Below the pieces are notes generated by a model. The model searched no databases. It was not told the DNA's origin and worked only from the letters and a program-made list of their open reading frames with translations. From positions 28,420,978-28,484,977 of the forward strand of contig CM068553.1 in assembly GCA_035048495.1 (NCBI GenBank): 64,000 bases of DNA, given 5' to 3'. This document shows positions 1 through 10,180 of the stretch, one piece after another. The number at the start of each line of letters is the position of its first letter. Position 1 is the first letter of the stretch. The stretch comes from Euptelea pleiosperma (taxonomy: Eukaryota > Streptophyta > Magnoliopsida > Ranunculales > Eupteleaceae). The translations under genes and the position numbers were made by a program.

Positions 1-2476
1 ACACTCATCATCATCAGAACCTTCTTCCATCCAACTATAAGAGGTCCGCTACCGTAAAAAAAACTATTAAATGGACAAAGAAAATGGGGTAAGTCAAACA
101 TTCGTGGTAATGCAGATAGGAAAAAGAATTGAACAGATGCACATCTTCCAGACTTGCGATCCAACAGATTGGACCTGAGGTTGTGAACCTCATAATCCCT
201 CTTTTAACAATTTCCAGAACAAACAATGGAGGTACTGGTAATGCATGCAACTATGTTTTAGATTCCCAGCCAAGATATTAAACAGTAGTGCTCGCGAAAA
301 ATATGATAGAAAATTCTGTATCTTTGATACAGAATTCCTCAAAATGCCATGTGGCACAATCTTTTGGGCCCGACTGACGCATGAATTTTGTTCCAAGTCT
401 TAGTGGAACTACACACCAAAAACCAGTCTGGTTGGTGATTTCCAGCCATGTGATTTGAGCACTTTTTCATCATGGGCTTGGAACATATTCATACGCTTGG
501 TCATGAAGAGAATGATAAAAAAACTTGCAAAGTTTGTTAGTTCAAGTAGCTATATTCATAGACTACTTAGGTTGAAGCAAAGAATAATCCTGACCTTCAA
601 TAAGAAGTGAAAATAGTACCTGATTTTCCTTAATTTCTTGGGAACAGCAGGTGACCTTCATGAAAGCCTACTTGCAGAAACCTTCATGAAAGCCTAAAAG
701 AACTTCAATCCAAAACAAAAAAACTAAATTAAAAAAACGAACCCAATTGAGAACTTCTGGGTTGAGACCCAAAATAATTGTTTTAAATTTGTAAATCGGA
801 TCTCATGTGCTTTAAAGTTGGTTTGAGACAAATAAACATGCTTCCCTGAAAAAGTGTATTAAAGAGTGTTATCCTAAAAGTAGATTGCATGTTATCAAAT
901 GCAATAGCCACGTCAATATATACATGGCTAGGTTATTTGACATGCCAGAATCATAAAAAATAGAGTAATTGGAAAAAACTGCGTTTAGTCGAAAATTTTC
1001 ATGCGAGTCCAAATTACTCTCAAAAGCGTGAGCCCAATTAACTGTCCAATGCAATAGCCACGCAAGAATCATAAAAACAGAGTAATTGAAACTAAAGTAA
1101 TGCAAATGAAGTCAACCATACTACCCATCTATTAATCAACACTATTTTTCTCATAAATACATACTCCTTGACTACACAAAAGCGGGTGAACCTCAGGACC
1201 ATCAAAACACCAACAGATTTGAACTTTTAAGTGGGTATACAAAGGAAAATGAAGTCATCTATATAAACGCAGGTGTTTGTGAGGGAAAAAAGGTGATTAT
1301 AATTCATACCCACCCTGCTTACAGGCCATCTATATAACAGTAGAGAACATGTTTTATTCTAAGACAAGTATTTGTTCTGTTTCATAACAGAATTTTGTCT
1401 ACACCTTTTCCTATTCTTCTAAGCACCTTCAGCAACATTTGCTCATCCAGCAATTATAAGACCGCAGAGCTCATTCTTTATTAGGCTAGACTCCAGAAAA
1501 CAAAAGGTAGAAAAAAAATCAAGAGAAGACTAACGAAGATAGTTCGGAAGGACCATAACCATATCACCATCCCCAACCATCAATTGTGGACTCTCATCAA
1601 TGACCATGCTTCGTGCCTTGAAAGTTTTAAAACCCATAAGTTTTCAGATTTCAGATTTAAAACCCATAGACATCGTTTAAAAGCCAGATTTCGGATTTTA
1701 CACACATATAAAGGGGCTGAAATCTACTTAAAACCCAATCCAAGAAGGTTTGCATATTTCAGATTCTACACATTCACCCAATAAAAACTACAAACCAACC
1801 CAAGAAAGTTTAAAAATCAGATTTAAGATTTTACACACAATTAAAAGGATCAGATACACAATTGAAACATACGGATGAGGGTTTTTCACAAATACCCATC
1901 CAAGAAATAAAAAAGAAGAAAAAAGAGTTACCAAGCGAATTACCAAGCAAATCATAGATAGTGGAAGCTCAGTCGCGCCACCATCAACCTAATGACATTT
2001 GTCACAATACTAAGGCCAAACAAATATTGTTAATCTGAAACTCATTTGGTTCACAGTGAGATTATGATAATTGCTCCAATGTGCATAAATCAGAAACAAA
2101 TAACTAAAAATTTGAGAATGAAAGAGAGAAAGAGAGGACCTGCTGCTAGTGCAAGAAAGGTGCGCGAAGTCGCGAGGACGAAATGGTTTGAGATCCGACG
2201 CACTGATCACAATCTGATTAGAAAACTCAAAATGCTTTCAGAATTTCAGAAAATACAGAATTTATGAACATGTTGCAAAGGGCATTGGATCACAGCAAGG
2301 CACTGGAAACGAATCAACACTGAACCCCCAAGACCTGCTGATATGAAACCCTAAAACTTCAAAGGCCAATGTTACTAAAATAAAGCTCAAATCCATCCCC
2401 AAAATAAGGAGTTCGAAGGTTTCTACTAAGATTTTGGGGGTTTCTCAAAAATAAAATTGATCAAAACCCCCAAGAC
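1..2476. other. AT-rich DNA, no gene recognised
   Basis: No open frame here resembles a known protein. The longest frames are under 80 codons and have no family signature. The stretch at 1600-1860 contains degenerate short words (variants of cagattt and aaaaccca) repeated irregularly, and a 15-base phrase (atgcaatagccacg) recurs at about 899 and 1050. The composition suits intron or intergenic DNA, perhaps introns of a minus-strand gene, but no splice-consistent exon chain could be built. Confidence 0.4.
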
Positions 2477-2906
2477 CTCCTGATAACAGTCCTAAACCTC
2501 CAAAATAAGTGGGATTTCGATCTGAGTAGCCCAAACAAAAAAGGAAAAATAACTACAAGGTGACAAATGTCCATTTCGGAAAAAAAGAGAGAGAACTTGA
2601 TCTGTTCGGGTTTGAGCTAGGTCGCCGTTATTCGAAGCTTTTCTTCACCGTGAGGGAGATAGAGCTCGACGAAATTGTCTCTCCGGACTCCTAATAACAG
2701 CCCTAAACCTCCAAAATAAGTGGGGTTTCGATCTGAGTAGCCAAACAAAAAAAGAAAAATAACGACACGGTGAAAAAATCGCCACTTTGGGAAAAGAGAG
2801 AGAACTTACTTGATCTGTTCGGGTTTGAGCTAGGTCACCGTTATTCGAAGCTTTTCTTCACCGTGAGGGAGATAGAGGTCGATGAAATTGTGTCTCCAGA
2901 CTCCGG
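2477..2906. repeat. 211-bp tandem duplication (two copies)
   Basis: The phrase ctcctgataacagtcctaaa at 2477 recurs as ctcctaataacagccctaaa at 2688. The two copies stay alignable to about 2687 and 2906, including the blocks around gatctgttcgggtttgagct and cttttcttcaccgtgaggga. They differ by scattered substitutions and a few short indels, so the duplication is not recent. The flanks are GA-rich and may be the 5' region of an unrecognised gene. Confidence 0.75.
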
Positions 2907-4587
2907 ACATGCGTGGGTTGCAGCGCGAAGGCGAGCAGTAGATGGGGGGAGAACAGACTCGGTTGTTGTTGCAGCGCATTGAGAGAGAGGGGGAACAGTG
3001 AGAGAAAAACAACACCTCATCCGACACACGTAGAGTTCGAATGTTGCAGCCGAGAGAGAGGGCAGGAGAAAGAGGGAAAAATGAGAGGGGGTTTTGTTGG
3101 GGTGAGGCGGGCGGGAAAAGGAGCGAGATGTGAAGCGCACGTGAATCTGAAATTTGGAGATGTGAAATCGACCGTCCAATCCAATTCTAATCCGATCATC
3201 CTTTATGGGGATATGAGAGAGAGAAAGAGGAGGGGGGAGGGGGGGTGGACAAAAGTCGTCCCTTGTTATATAGATGGCAAGTTGGAGCTTGTTAGTTGAA
3301 ACTTGCCGTGAGTGTGTGGTGGATGGCTAGTGTCCATGCATGGTAGGATGAAAGGTGTGGTTGGTGCGGTGCATCCACCAAATTGGTGTTGGAATGGTTA
3401 GCCGGCTGCTATCGTAGCTGGCCGCGAGGTGACTTGTCAATCAGTCAAGATGGTGAACTGTCGAATGATGACTTGCTGGTTGAAGGTGGACATTGATGTG
3501 AATTACCAAGGTGGAGTTTGTTGCCTGATAGTTGGCCTAGAAGTGAGCTGCCGGATGATGGAGTCAACTGGCTGCTAGTTCGACGTGAGGTGATGATGCC
3601 GACTGATGGAGTTCGTTGAAAGTTGGATATTGATAGGGATGGTAACTGCATGCGAAACCAAGTAGGTCGAAGTCGCATGGATTGTTGGATCACGTCCAAC
3701 GTGGATCGTTGGATCGAAGACATCTATGTGCCATCGATGGAGGGAGAAAAAGAGCAATCCTTGGATTGCATGGATGTTTGCTACCGTTTAAGTGGACTGA
3801 ATGGCGCTCGAAGGTGCCATCCACGGTAGGCTGAAGCACGTGAACTGAACGCGCGGCTAAGAGAGAGTTGTTGCACAAAGATTGTTTTTCAAGTGGACCC
3901 GCGTGTTGGTGTTGATCATGTGGAGGTAGATTCCTCCACGTAGGAAATAAGCTGGCCGGCATGGAGGTGTAAAGTACTGGGCAAGCAAAGCATGAACCTC
4001 CTTTTTGATTGTCTGATGATGGTGCAGAGGAGAAAGGCTGGTTGAAAAGCACGTAGAGTTGATGCATGTGCGAGGTTGCACCACTTGACAGGGCAGCATA
4101 GCTAGTGGCTCGCTGCAAAGTAGCATTGACACCAGGCAGGGTATGGTTGCACGACGCATTGTAGATTGTGCGGTCGGAAGGAGGCCGAGTGGGTCCCGCA
4201 AAGCACTTGCTAGAACGATCATTTGCACGCACGCGTTGCTCGATTGCCAAACAGGTTGACATTCGATGGATGCACAAGTTGAAGGGTTGGCCGACTAGTG
4301 CTAACAAACAATTGATTGAGCACGCATCACAAAACAGTTGCAGACGGCCAACAAGGGAAAGAATAATCAGGTTGTTGCCACGCCGGAGAAGGAGATAAAC
4401 CTGGTACACGAGATGCAAGGTTGAAGCGTTGGAAAAGGAGGTTCACTGGTGATGTGAGATCAGGTGAGCAGACGGCCGAGGGGAGCTGAGTTGACTAGCT
4501 GGGAGCTGTATGCTAACAGAACTGCTGCTAACAATGTTGCATGTTGACGGACATGATATTTGGTAAGCGAGGGGGCACGATCGAGAG
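2907..4587. other. GC-richer stretch, no gene recognised
   Basis: This region is visibly richer in G than its surroundings. It contains several overlapping open frames on both strands (up to about 242 codons on the minus strand between 3690 and 4418). None of the translations shows a known domain, codon bias or splice context. The repeated use of words such as ggatgatg, gttgga and ggtgga suggests decayed repetitive DNA rather than coding sequence. Confidence 0.35.
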
Positions 4588-5263
4588 CTAGGATGTGTTT
4601 GCTTGCATCTTGGTCCCAGGTTTTTGCATCCTATGTATTGTGGAGCATATGTTTTATGTTGCTTCTCCCCTGGAAAAATAAGATTTAGCTTGCGCCTCCT
4701 AGGATTGGCAAGACCTATGCATCTTACGAAGTTGCATGGTTTTGAACTAGGTTGCGGATGTATGTTCGCTTCCTAGATGATTTCTGATCTACATCTCTCT
4801 CACTTTATAAGTGCAGGACTGGTAACCGTCTATAATGGGTGAACGGTCGAGGATGAAGTCAACTTTGGGTATTCTTGACCTCTTGGATGATGAAGTCACC
4901 TCTTGGTGAAGGTCAGCTCAAGTCACCCCTCTCCTTATTTTTCTTGGGACTCGAGCATATTAGTAAGTCCTGCTACAAGACGTGTAAGTAAGGCAAAACT
5001 TATGTCAGAGACCTAGGATACGTTTGTTTGCATCTTGATCCCAAGTTTTTGCATCCTATGTATTGTGGAGCAGATGTTTCTGTCATCTCTCCCTGTGGAA
5101 AAATCCGATTCAGCTTGCGCCTTCTTGGATTGGCAGGAGGACCCATGCATTTTATGAAGTGCAAGGTTTTGAACTAGGTTGCGGATGTATGTCCGCTTCC
5201 TAGATGATTTCTTATCTCCATCTCTCCTTTATAAGTGAAGGACTAATAACCGTCTATAATGGG
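4588..5263 (+). repeat. Direct repeat pair, about 251 bp, 425 bp apart
   Basis: The block starting ctaggatgtgtttgcttgca (4588-4839) recurs at 5013-5263 with substitutions and small indels. Both copies end at gtctataatggg. The intervening 170 bp has no primer binding site that could be recognised and the repeat ends are not TG...CA, so a miniature LTR element (TRIM) is not supported. A diverged tandem duplication is the simplest reading. Confidence 0.65.
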
Positions 5264-5399
5264 ATTGACGCGTCTAGTGCTCTATAAGCGTTTGTAATGG
5301 GATTGACGTCCTAAGTGTTCTATAAGCGTTTGTAATGGGATTGACGCCCCCAGTGCCCTATAAGCGTTTAGAATGGGATTGACACCCCTCATGTTATGA
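5251..5399 (+). repeat. 38-bp minisatellite, four copies
   Basis: The core aatgggattgac starts at 5258, 5296, 5334 and 5372, an exact 38-bp spacing. Each unit carries a variant of the phrase ctataagcgttt. The array grows directly out of the end of the second 251-bp repeat, so its first unit is the tail of that repeat. Confidence 0.8.
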
Positions 5400-5699
5400 T
5401 AATAAGAAAACACTTGTATTTCGAATTTGTGTTGTGTAACTGTTATAGCGTGTTATTTGTCAAATATCGAATTTGGATAGACAAGTTCAAATTGTGGAGC
5501 TCTAAGGAGCTTGAGAAGTTGTAGATTTGATTCATGACAACATGAGTACCAGTATTCTTGGACTAGGTTTTGAGCCGAGGATCAGGAACTCCCTAGACGT
5601 CCTGGCCTCCAAATTATAGAGCTATGGGGAATCTCAAGAAAAGATTCCAACACCACATAGCTATATAAAAATCAAAAGGGGGAGGAACCATCTATGAGC
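5400..5699. other. Spacer, nothing recognised
   Basis: AT-rich sequence with a TATA-like word (ctatataaaaa) near 5660. No coding frame or repeat relationship to the rest of the window was noticed. Confidence 0.3.
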
Positions 5700-6470
5700 T
5701 CCTCCTACCTGAAGACAAAAGCATAAAATAAACATCTTTTCGCTCCCAAGGAGGCTAACTCCGAACATTAGGTTTCGATCCCAAGGTAGGGGGCTTAGCA
5801 ATCGGGTTCGGGAATCAAAACGTCTCTCACACTATGATTTCAGATACCACTCTAAATCTTGGCCACCTAATGGGCATGCAACGAAGTGTGGATATCATAG
5901 GGAATCGGCCCTCTCTATAGCTCAAATTGAAGACCCATACGAAACCTGAATAAGATCATCAGAGGGTTTTCCCTGATTTAACATCGCATCATGTATTCGT
6001 CGAATTTTGCGATGTAATGAGCGACAGACATAAATCTCTAGCGAAGGGATTGTCGTTGATCTAAAAGTCTCTCGCGATGTCTCAAATACAAATATTTCTC
6101 CATGAAGATTTCCTTCATTTCAGTCTACTGAGCAATGGGCTCTTTGCCACTTCTTTAAATCTTACGCTCGATGTTGGTCCAATAAAGTTTGGCTGGTCCT
6201 ACCAGTTACATCTTGGGAAACCAAACTCTACAACCTTCAGGCATTTTGGACCAATCAAAATTGTGGTCCATATCTGACAACCAGTCGAGGAAAACTTTTG
6301 TGTCCAGGCAAAAAATCAAAGCTAAGAGCATCAATCTTAACATCTTCATGATGCAGCCATCGTGATCATAGGGCCCTAATATTCAGCATGGGGTTGGTCG
6401 CATGATGCACCCCCCCGATCTCTACCTAAGTCCTAGCCTCGACCTCGGCCTCGCCCTAAATTACGAGACT
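5700..6470 (-). pseudogene. Ty3/gypsy gag remnant (first copy)
   Basis: Read on the minus strand, the region decodes in broken frames to a Retrotrans_gag-like segment. The recognisable phrases are a tract around WTNIERKIY, an EMKE block, and further downstream a phrase like VAHYIAKFDEYMMRC followed by a short RF.MGL block. This is the pattern of retroviral-type gag capsid domains in plant gypsy elements. Stops and indels are frequent, so it is not functional. A close second copy lies at 16380-17130, and a shorter related piece at about 8290-8560. It abuts an RT fragment at its 5' side, which is the wrong order for an intact element. Confidence 0.6.
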
Positions 6471-7136
6471 CTTCCTCGTCTATAGGACTCTTCCTTGGAG
6501 GTCCTGTAAATCAGGGAATCATCGATGTACGCAACCAGGAAGCTACCCAGGGTTCAATACCTATATCATTACCACTCGTAAAAACCATCATTTGTCTTGA
6601 AGGTGGTTTTCAACTCATCTCCCGAACGGATGTGAATTTGATGGTAGCCACTCTTAAGGTCTATCCTTGAAAAGATTGTGGCACCGGCCATCATGTCTAA
6701 CATGTCGTCCAGCCTCGGTATAGGAAACTGATATTAGACCGTGATTTCGTTGATGGCTGGACTATCGATGCACATACTCCAAGATTCATCTTTCTTGGGA
6801 ATGAGAAGCATTGGCACATCACAAGGGCACAAGCTCTCTCGAACTTTCTAAGAAGCTCATCAACTTGCTTATTTAGTTCAACATGCTCTATGGGATTCAT
6901 TCAGTAGTACGGGAAGTTGGGTAGAGTTGCTCCAGGGACTATATCGCTAGCGTGCTAAATATCCCTCATTAGGGGAAGCTCGTCTAGTAAATCATCAAGA
7001 AAAACATCATGAAACTTCCTATACATTGGAGCCACATCTGGTGGTATCTCAACAGCCGATTCAGGAGACGAATCTTTGGCTGGGATGCATAAATGATGGA
7101 CTCGACCTTGGTCTCTCTCTCAAATTCTTTCGCACT
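6471..7136 (-). pseudogene. Ty3/gypsy reverse transcriptase remnant, distal part
   Basis: On the minus strand this part carries [20 protein letters not shown] followed by SGYHQIHIR, the palm-domain signature of plant gypsy reverse transcriptase. After a short gap a YIDD box (AYIDDSLIY) appears near 6500-6530. The usual [10 protein letters not shown] block is therefore clear, but the segment between it and the YxDD box is mostly missing. The sequence then runs straight into gag-like DNA at 6470. The upstream portion is the second copy of a 394-bp tandem duplication. The reading frame is interrupted many times. Confidence 0.7.
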
Positions 7137-7530
7137 GATTTCGTTGATGGCTGGACTATCGATGAACATACTCCAAGATTTGTCTTTCTTGGGAATGAGA
7201 AGCACTGGCACGTCACAAGGGCACAAGCTCTCTCGAACTTCCTAAGAAGCTCATCAACTTGCTTATTTAGTTCAACATGCTCTATGGGATTCATTCAGTA
7301 GTGCGGGAAGTTGGGTAGAGTTGCTCCAGGGACTATATCGCTAGCGTGCTAAATGTCCCTCATTAGAGGAAGCTCGTCTGGTAAATCATCAAGAAAAACA
7401 TCATGAAACTCCCTATACATTGGAGCCACATCTGGTGGTATCTCAACAGCCAATTCAAGAGACGAAACTTTGGCTAGGATGCATAAATGATGGACTCGTC
7501 CTTGGTCTCTCTCTCAAATTCATTCGCATT
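7137..7530 (-). pseudogene. Ty3/gypsy RT N-terminal remnant, tandem duplicate
   Basis: This 394-bp unit is a tandem duplicate of 6743-7136. Both copies encode, on the minus strand, [20 protein letters not shown], then a [16 protein letters not shown] stretch in a shifted frame, and a phrase like [10 protein letters not shown]. These match the N-terminal RT region of plant chromoviruses. The duplication repeats the start of RT rather than adding new sequence, so it happened after the element lost function or caused the loss. Confidence 0.7.
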
Positions 7531-7745
7531 GATGATGAGGATACATTTGGATTGTGGTCCTTTGTTAGTCTTACCCTTTTGTGTATTATCTTTCCTTGCA
7601 GTGGTGTTCTCGAGTGGTAAATGGTTCAACTTAATCCTTGTAGCTTAATAAATAAAGGAAAACGTGGTCGATATGCCAAAAAGTGTCACATCTCGATCCA
7701 ATAACCATGGCCTACCTAGAAAGATACTACGTACATCCATAGACC
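7531..7745 (-). pseudogene. Ty3/gypsy protease C-terminus and PR-RT linker remnant
   Basis: Minus-strand translation of about 7670-7735 gives MDVRSIFLGRPWLLDRDVT. This is the conserved C-terminal protease block (xLLGRPWxxDRDV) of chromovirus pol. It is followed by the short basic linker seen in this clade, of which a cleaner copy is at 16041-16238 (phrase RIKLNPLPPKN). The block precedes the RT remnant in the correct order, showing that 7745 down to 6500 is one decayed pol. Confidence 0.65.
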
Positions 7746-8823
7746 ATAGGTACCACATCACACCACAAGGTGTCCTAATAGGAAGAAGAGTGAATGGGAC
7801 CCTGACACCTCTGAAATAAGGGAATGGACGACACGTCTACCCACTCAACTCTATATAGCTGAGGATGGGTTATGGGCGTCAATCCCGTTCGGGTGACTGC
7901 TTGACGAGACAACGTTGGTGCAACTGCCACTGTTAACGATGATCTTACAACTTCTCGCCACACTTGACATAAGTGCGGGAAATGGAATTTCAACTCCAAT
8001 CATCATTGTCTTTCATCATGGTTAGTGCTTAATGACTTCTAGACATGAGGTATTAGCCTCCTCATTGTGCTCGTCACTGGGACTGAGCTCAGGATTAGGG
8101 ATTTTTTCTTCAAAGTCTCCAGGCTTTTCCCCTCGTGCCTTCAATATATAGATGCTTAGTGGGTTCTTTTGTGGGACAACGGATCGCAAAGTGTCCAAAG
8201 ACTTGCAAGTAAAAGCAGCGAGTCTGTCCCCTTCCTCTTGAAGTTTCACCCGATCACTCCCTTATTTTTGTTGTCTCCAAAACTGAGGGAATGCAAGAAC
8301 TAGCTCTCAAAAGTTGACTTCCGACATTAGGTTTTGCCCCAAGGGAGGAGCTTAGCAATCGAGTTGCGGGAGTCAAAACATCTCACACTACAGTTTAAGA
8401 TACCGCTCTAAATCCTGAGCCACCTAATATGCATCCTCCAAAGTATGGATAAAATGGGGAATGAGCTCTCTCTGAAGCTCAGATCAAAAACCCATACGAA
8501 ACCTAGATTTGGTCATGAGAGGGTCATCACTGATGATACAACGCGTCGAGTCCACAAGCGCCCTTCCAGTTACGATGCCTTCGACACTATTCATTTTGGT
8601 ATGCATCAAACCTACTGTCGATCGGTACACCCCGATCTTAATTTTCACTCACCGGTCTACCCCCGATGGTGAAGGATTTAGTACACCCTGAACTCCAATG
8701 TCGCGTAGAGGGTGTTGAGTCACATGTGGTACACTCCGGCTTACTAGTTGGGTTTTCTAGATGGTAACTTAGGCGGGGGTAAAAGATCAAGCCAGGGGCT
8801 ATGATCAAGGAAGAGAAAAACCT
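7746..8823 (-). other. Decayed gypsy internal sequence
   Basis: Patches such as the phrase around GVMWYL upstream of the protease block, and the stretch 8290-8560, match parts of the other gypsy remnants at 5720-5960 and 16380-16600. The rest (about 8560-8820) is not recognised. No intact frame exists. Confidence 0.4.
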
Positions 8824-9386
8824 CTAAGGCAAGGGAATTTCTAGCAGGGTTTCACGGCAAGGGATACCTAGGGCGAAGGCTATGATGTCTGGAGTAATCT
8901 CCATGTGGACACCCGAAACATAAGTCTGAAAAGATAGAGACTCTGCATCAGCGCTCTCAATAGCATGAAGCTCAGCAAAAAAAAGTTGTACGAGAGTGGG
9001 TAATAAGGTGAATTGTACTGGATAAGGGGTACCCACTGCCTATGGCCAAAAATGGTCTCAATAATGGTTCCCTCAAAATCATCAAGAATTACACGATGCT
9101 CGACAGTACACTTAAGATTTTTAAAGATATTGTACTGATGTGCTGCCCAAGGGGTAAGAAATAGGGGTAGAGGTTGACTAACCGAAACTGAAGCTCTACC
9201 CTGACCTCTCCCACCACTGACCGTGCCACATGAAAATTCGTCTCGATGCATTGTACGGCCTGACTGGGAAAGTCGTTCTGCTCTCCTAACACGGGAACTC
9301 CGCGGGCGAAGCTGGGGTGCCACTTCTTCTACATCGCCGTTCTTTGAGTAGACCACTTGTTTCCTTCTCCTTGGTGCATCGGCCAT
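8824..9386 (-). pseudogene. Putative plant transposon protein (gag-like N-terminal domain), frameshifted
   Basis: The minus-strand frame starting MADAPRRRKQVVYS at 9386 continues through a basic, low-complexity N-terminus into VILDDFEGTIIETI and a WVPLI box. Near 9005 the frame shifts, and the homologous protein resumes as LVQLFFAELHAIESADAE, TYVSGVHMEITPDIIAF and ALGIP. This order (erxxxxddF, W..L, vr.FyaNl, YVrGv.i..tPe.i...LGiP) is typical of the Pfam family called putative plant transposon protein, found at the N-terminus of some gypsy gag-like ORFs. It lies upstream, in sense, of the gypsy pol remnant at 7745-6500 and may belong to the same element. Family assignment rests on pattern recall only. 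Confidence 0.5.
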
Positions 9387-10180
9387 GAGAACCACGAATG
9401 GTATGAACCAAATAAGAAATCCCATTCTTCAAGAAAATAGACTAGATTTGGGGAAAATGGACGAATGGAGGAAATCAAGGAAAATGGGAGGGTTCAGCAG
9501 GTGATTTCAACTCAAAAACTCAAAAAGATCAAAGATTTGGTGAAGAGGAATCGATTGGAGTCGAAATAGAGAGCTTGTGCGATCGATTGGGGTTTTAAAA
9601 ATGAAGATTTTGGCTCAAAAATCTGAAGGGTCGTGCAGTCCAATCGATTGGTGGTCTGTCCAATCAATTGGACAAAGCCCGAGTTGAAAAAAAGAAAACA
9701 ATTTCTTTTGAAATGAAATTTCCTTTAAACCTTTAAATTTTTCAATCCCTAGTACGTATATTTTTCAAAGATTTGTCAGTATAAATCGAAAAATATAATG
9801 ATTCACAGTTAAAAAAATTTAAACAATTAAACCATACAAACAAAAATTTTAACTTGAAGGGCACTAACAATTTTTATATTAAGTCTAAAATTATGACTTT
9901 AACATTTTAGCTCAATCTAGATGTATCGAACTGTATTAATGCTAGATGAATTGTTAGAGCAAGTCACTGTCACTAGTCCACTTAGGTTTAAATTTTATCA
10001 AGTAATATCCTCAAGTGTTTGAGCTGACTATTTACTATGGTACAGAACAGATATTAGTAAGAATTCTTAATACGATTCAGAATCTGGAGGTATCCTATAT
10101 CCGATCATAAAATACTCATTAGAGCTATTGGATCAAGCGTATTTGCTGATAAAGGATACATTGTTTTTCTAGAAAATATG
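9387..10180. other. AT-rich spacer, no gene
   Basis: No coding potential was seen. Two near-palindromes of the form ccaatcgattgg occur at about 9640-9672. The sequence then becomes AT-rich up to the start of the 275-bp array. Confidence 0.35.

Noticed and set aside
3690..4418. 242-codon minus-strand open frame
   Set aside because: No domain, no homology that I recognise, several overlapping frames of similar length on both strands, and repetitive word use. Treated as chance.
4588..5263. Possible TRIM (miniature LTR element)
   Set aside because: The repeats do not start TG or end CA, and no primer binding site or polypurine tract lies between them.
9640..9672. ccaatcgattgg near-palindromes as a regulatory pair
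   Set aside because: Only two short copies, a common word, and no nearby gene or promoter to support a role.
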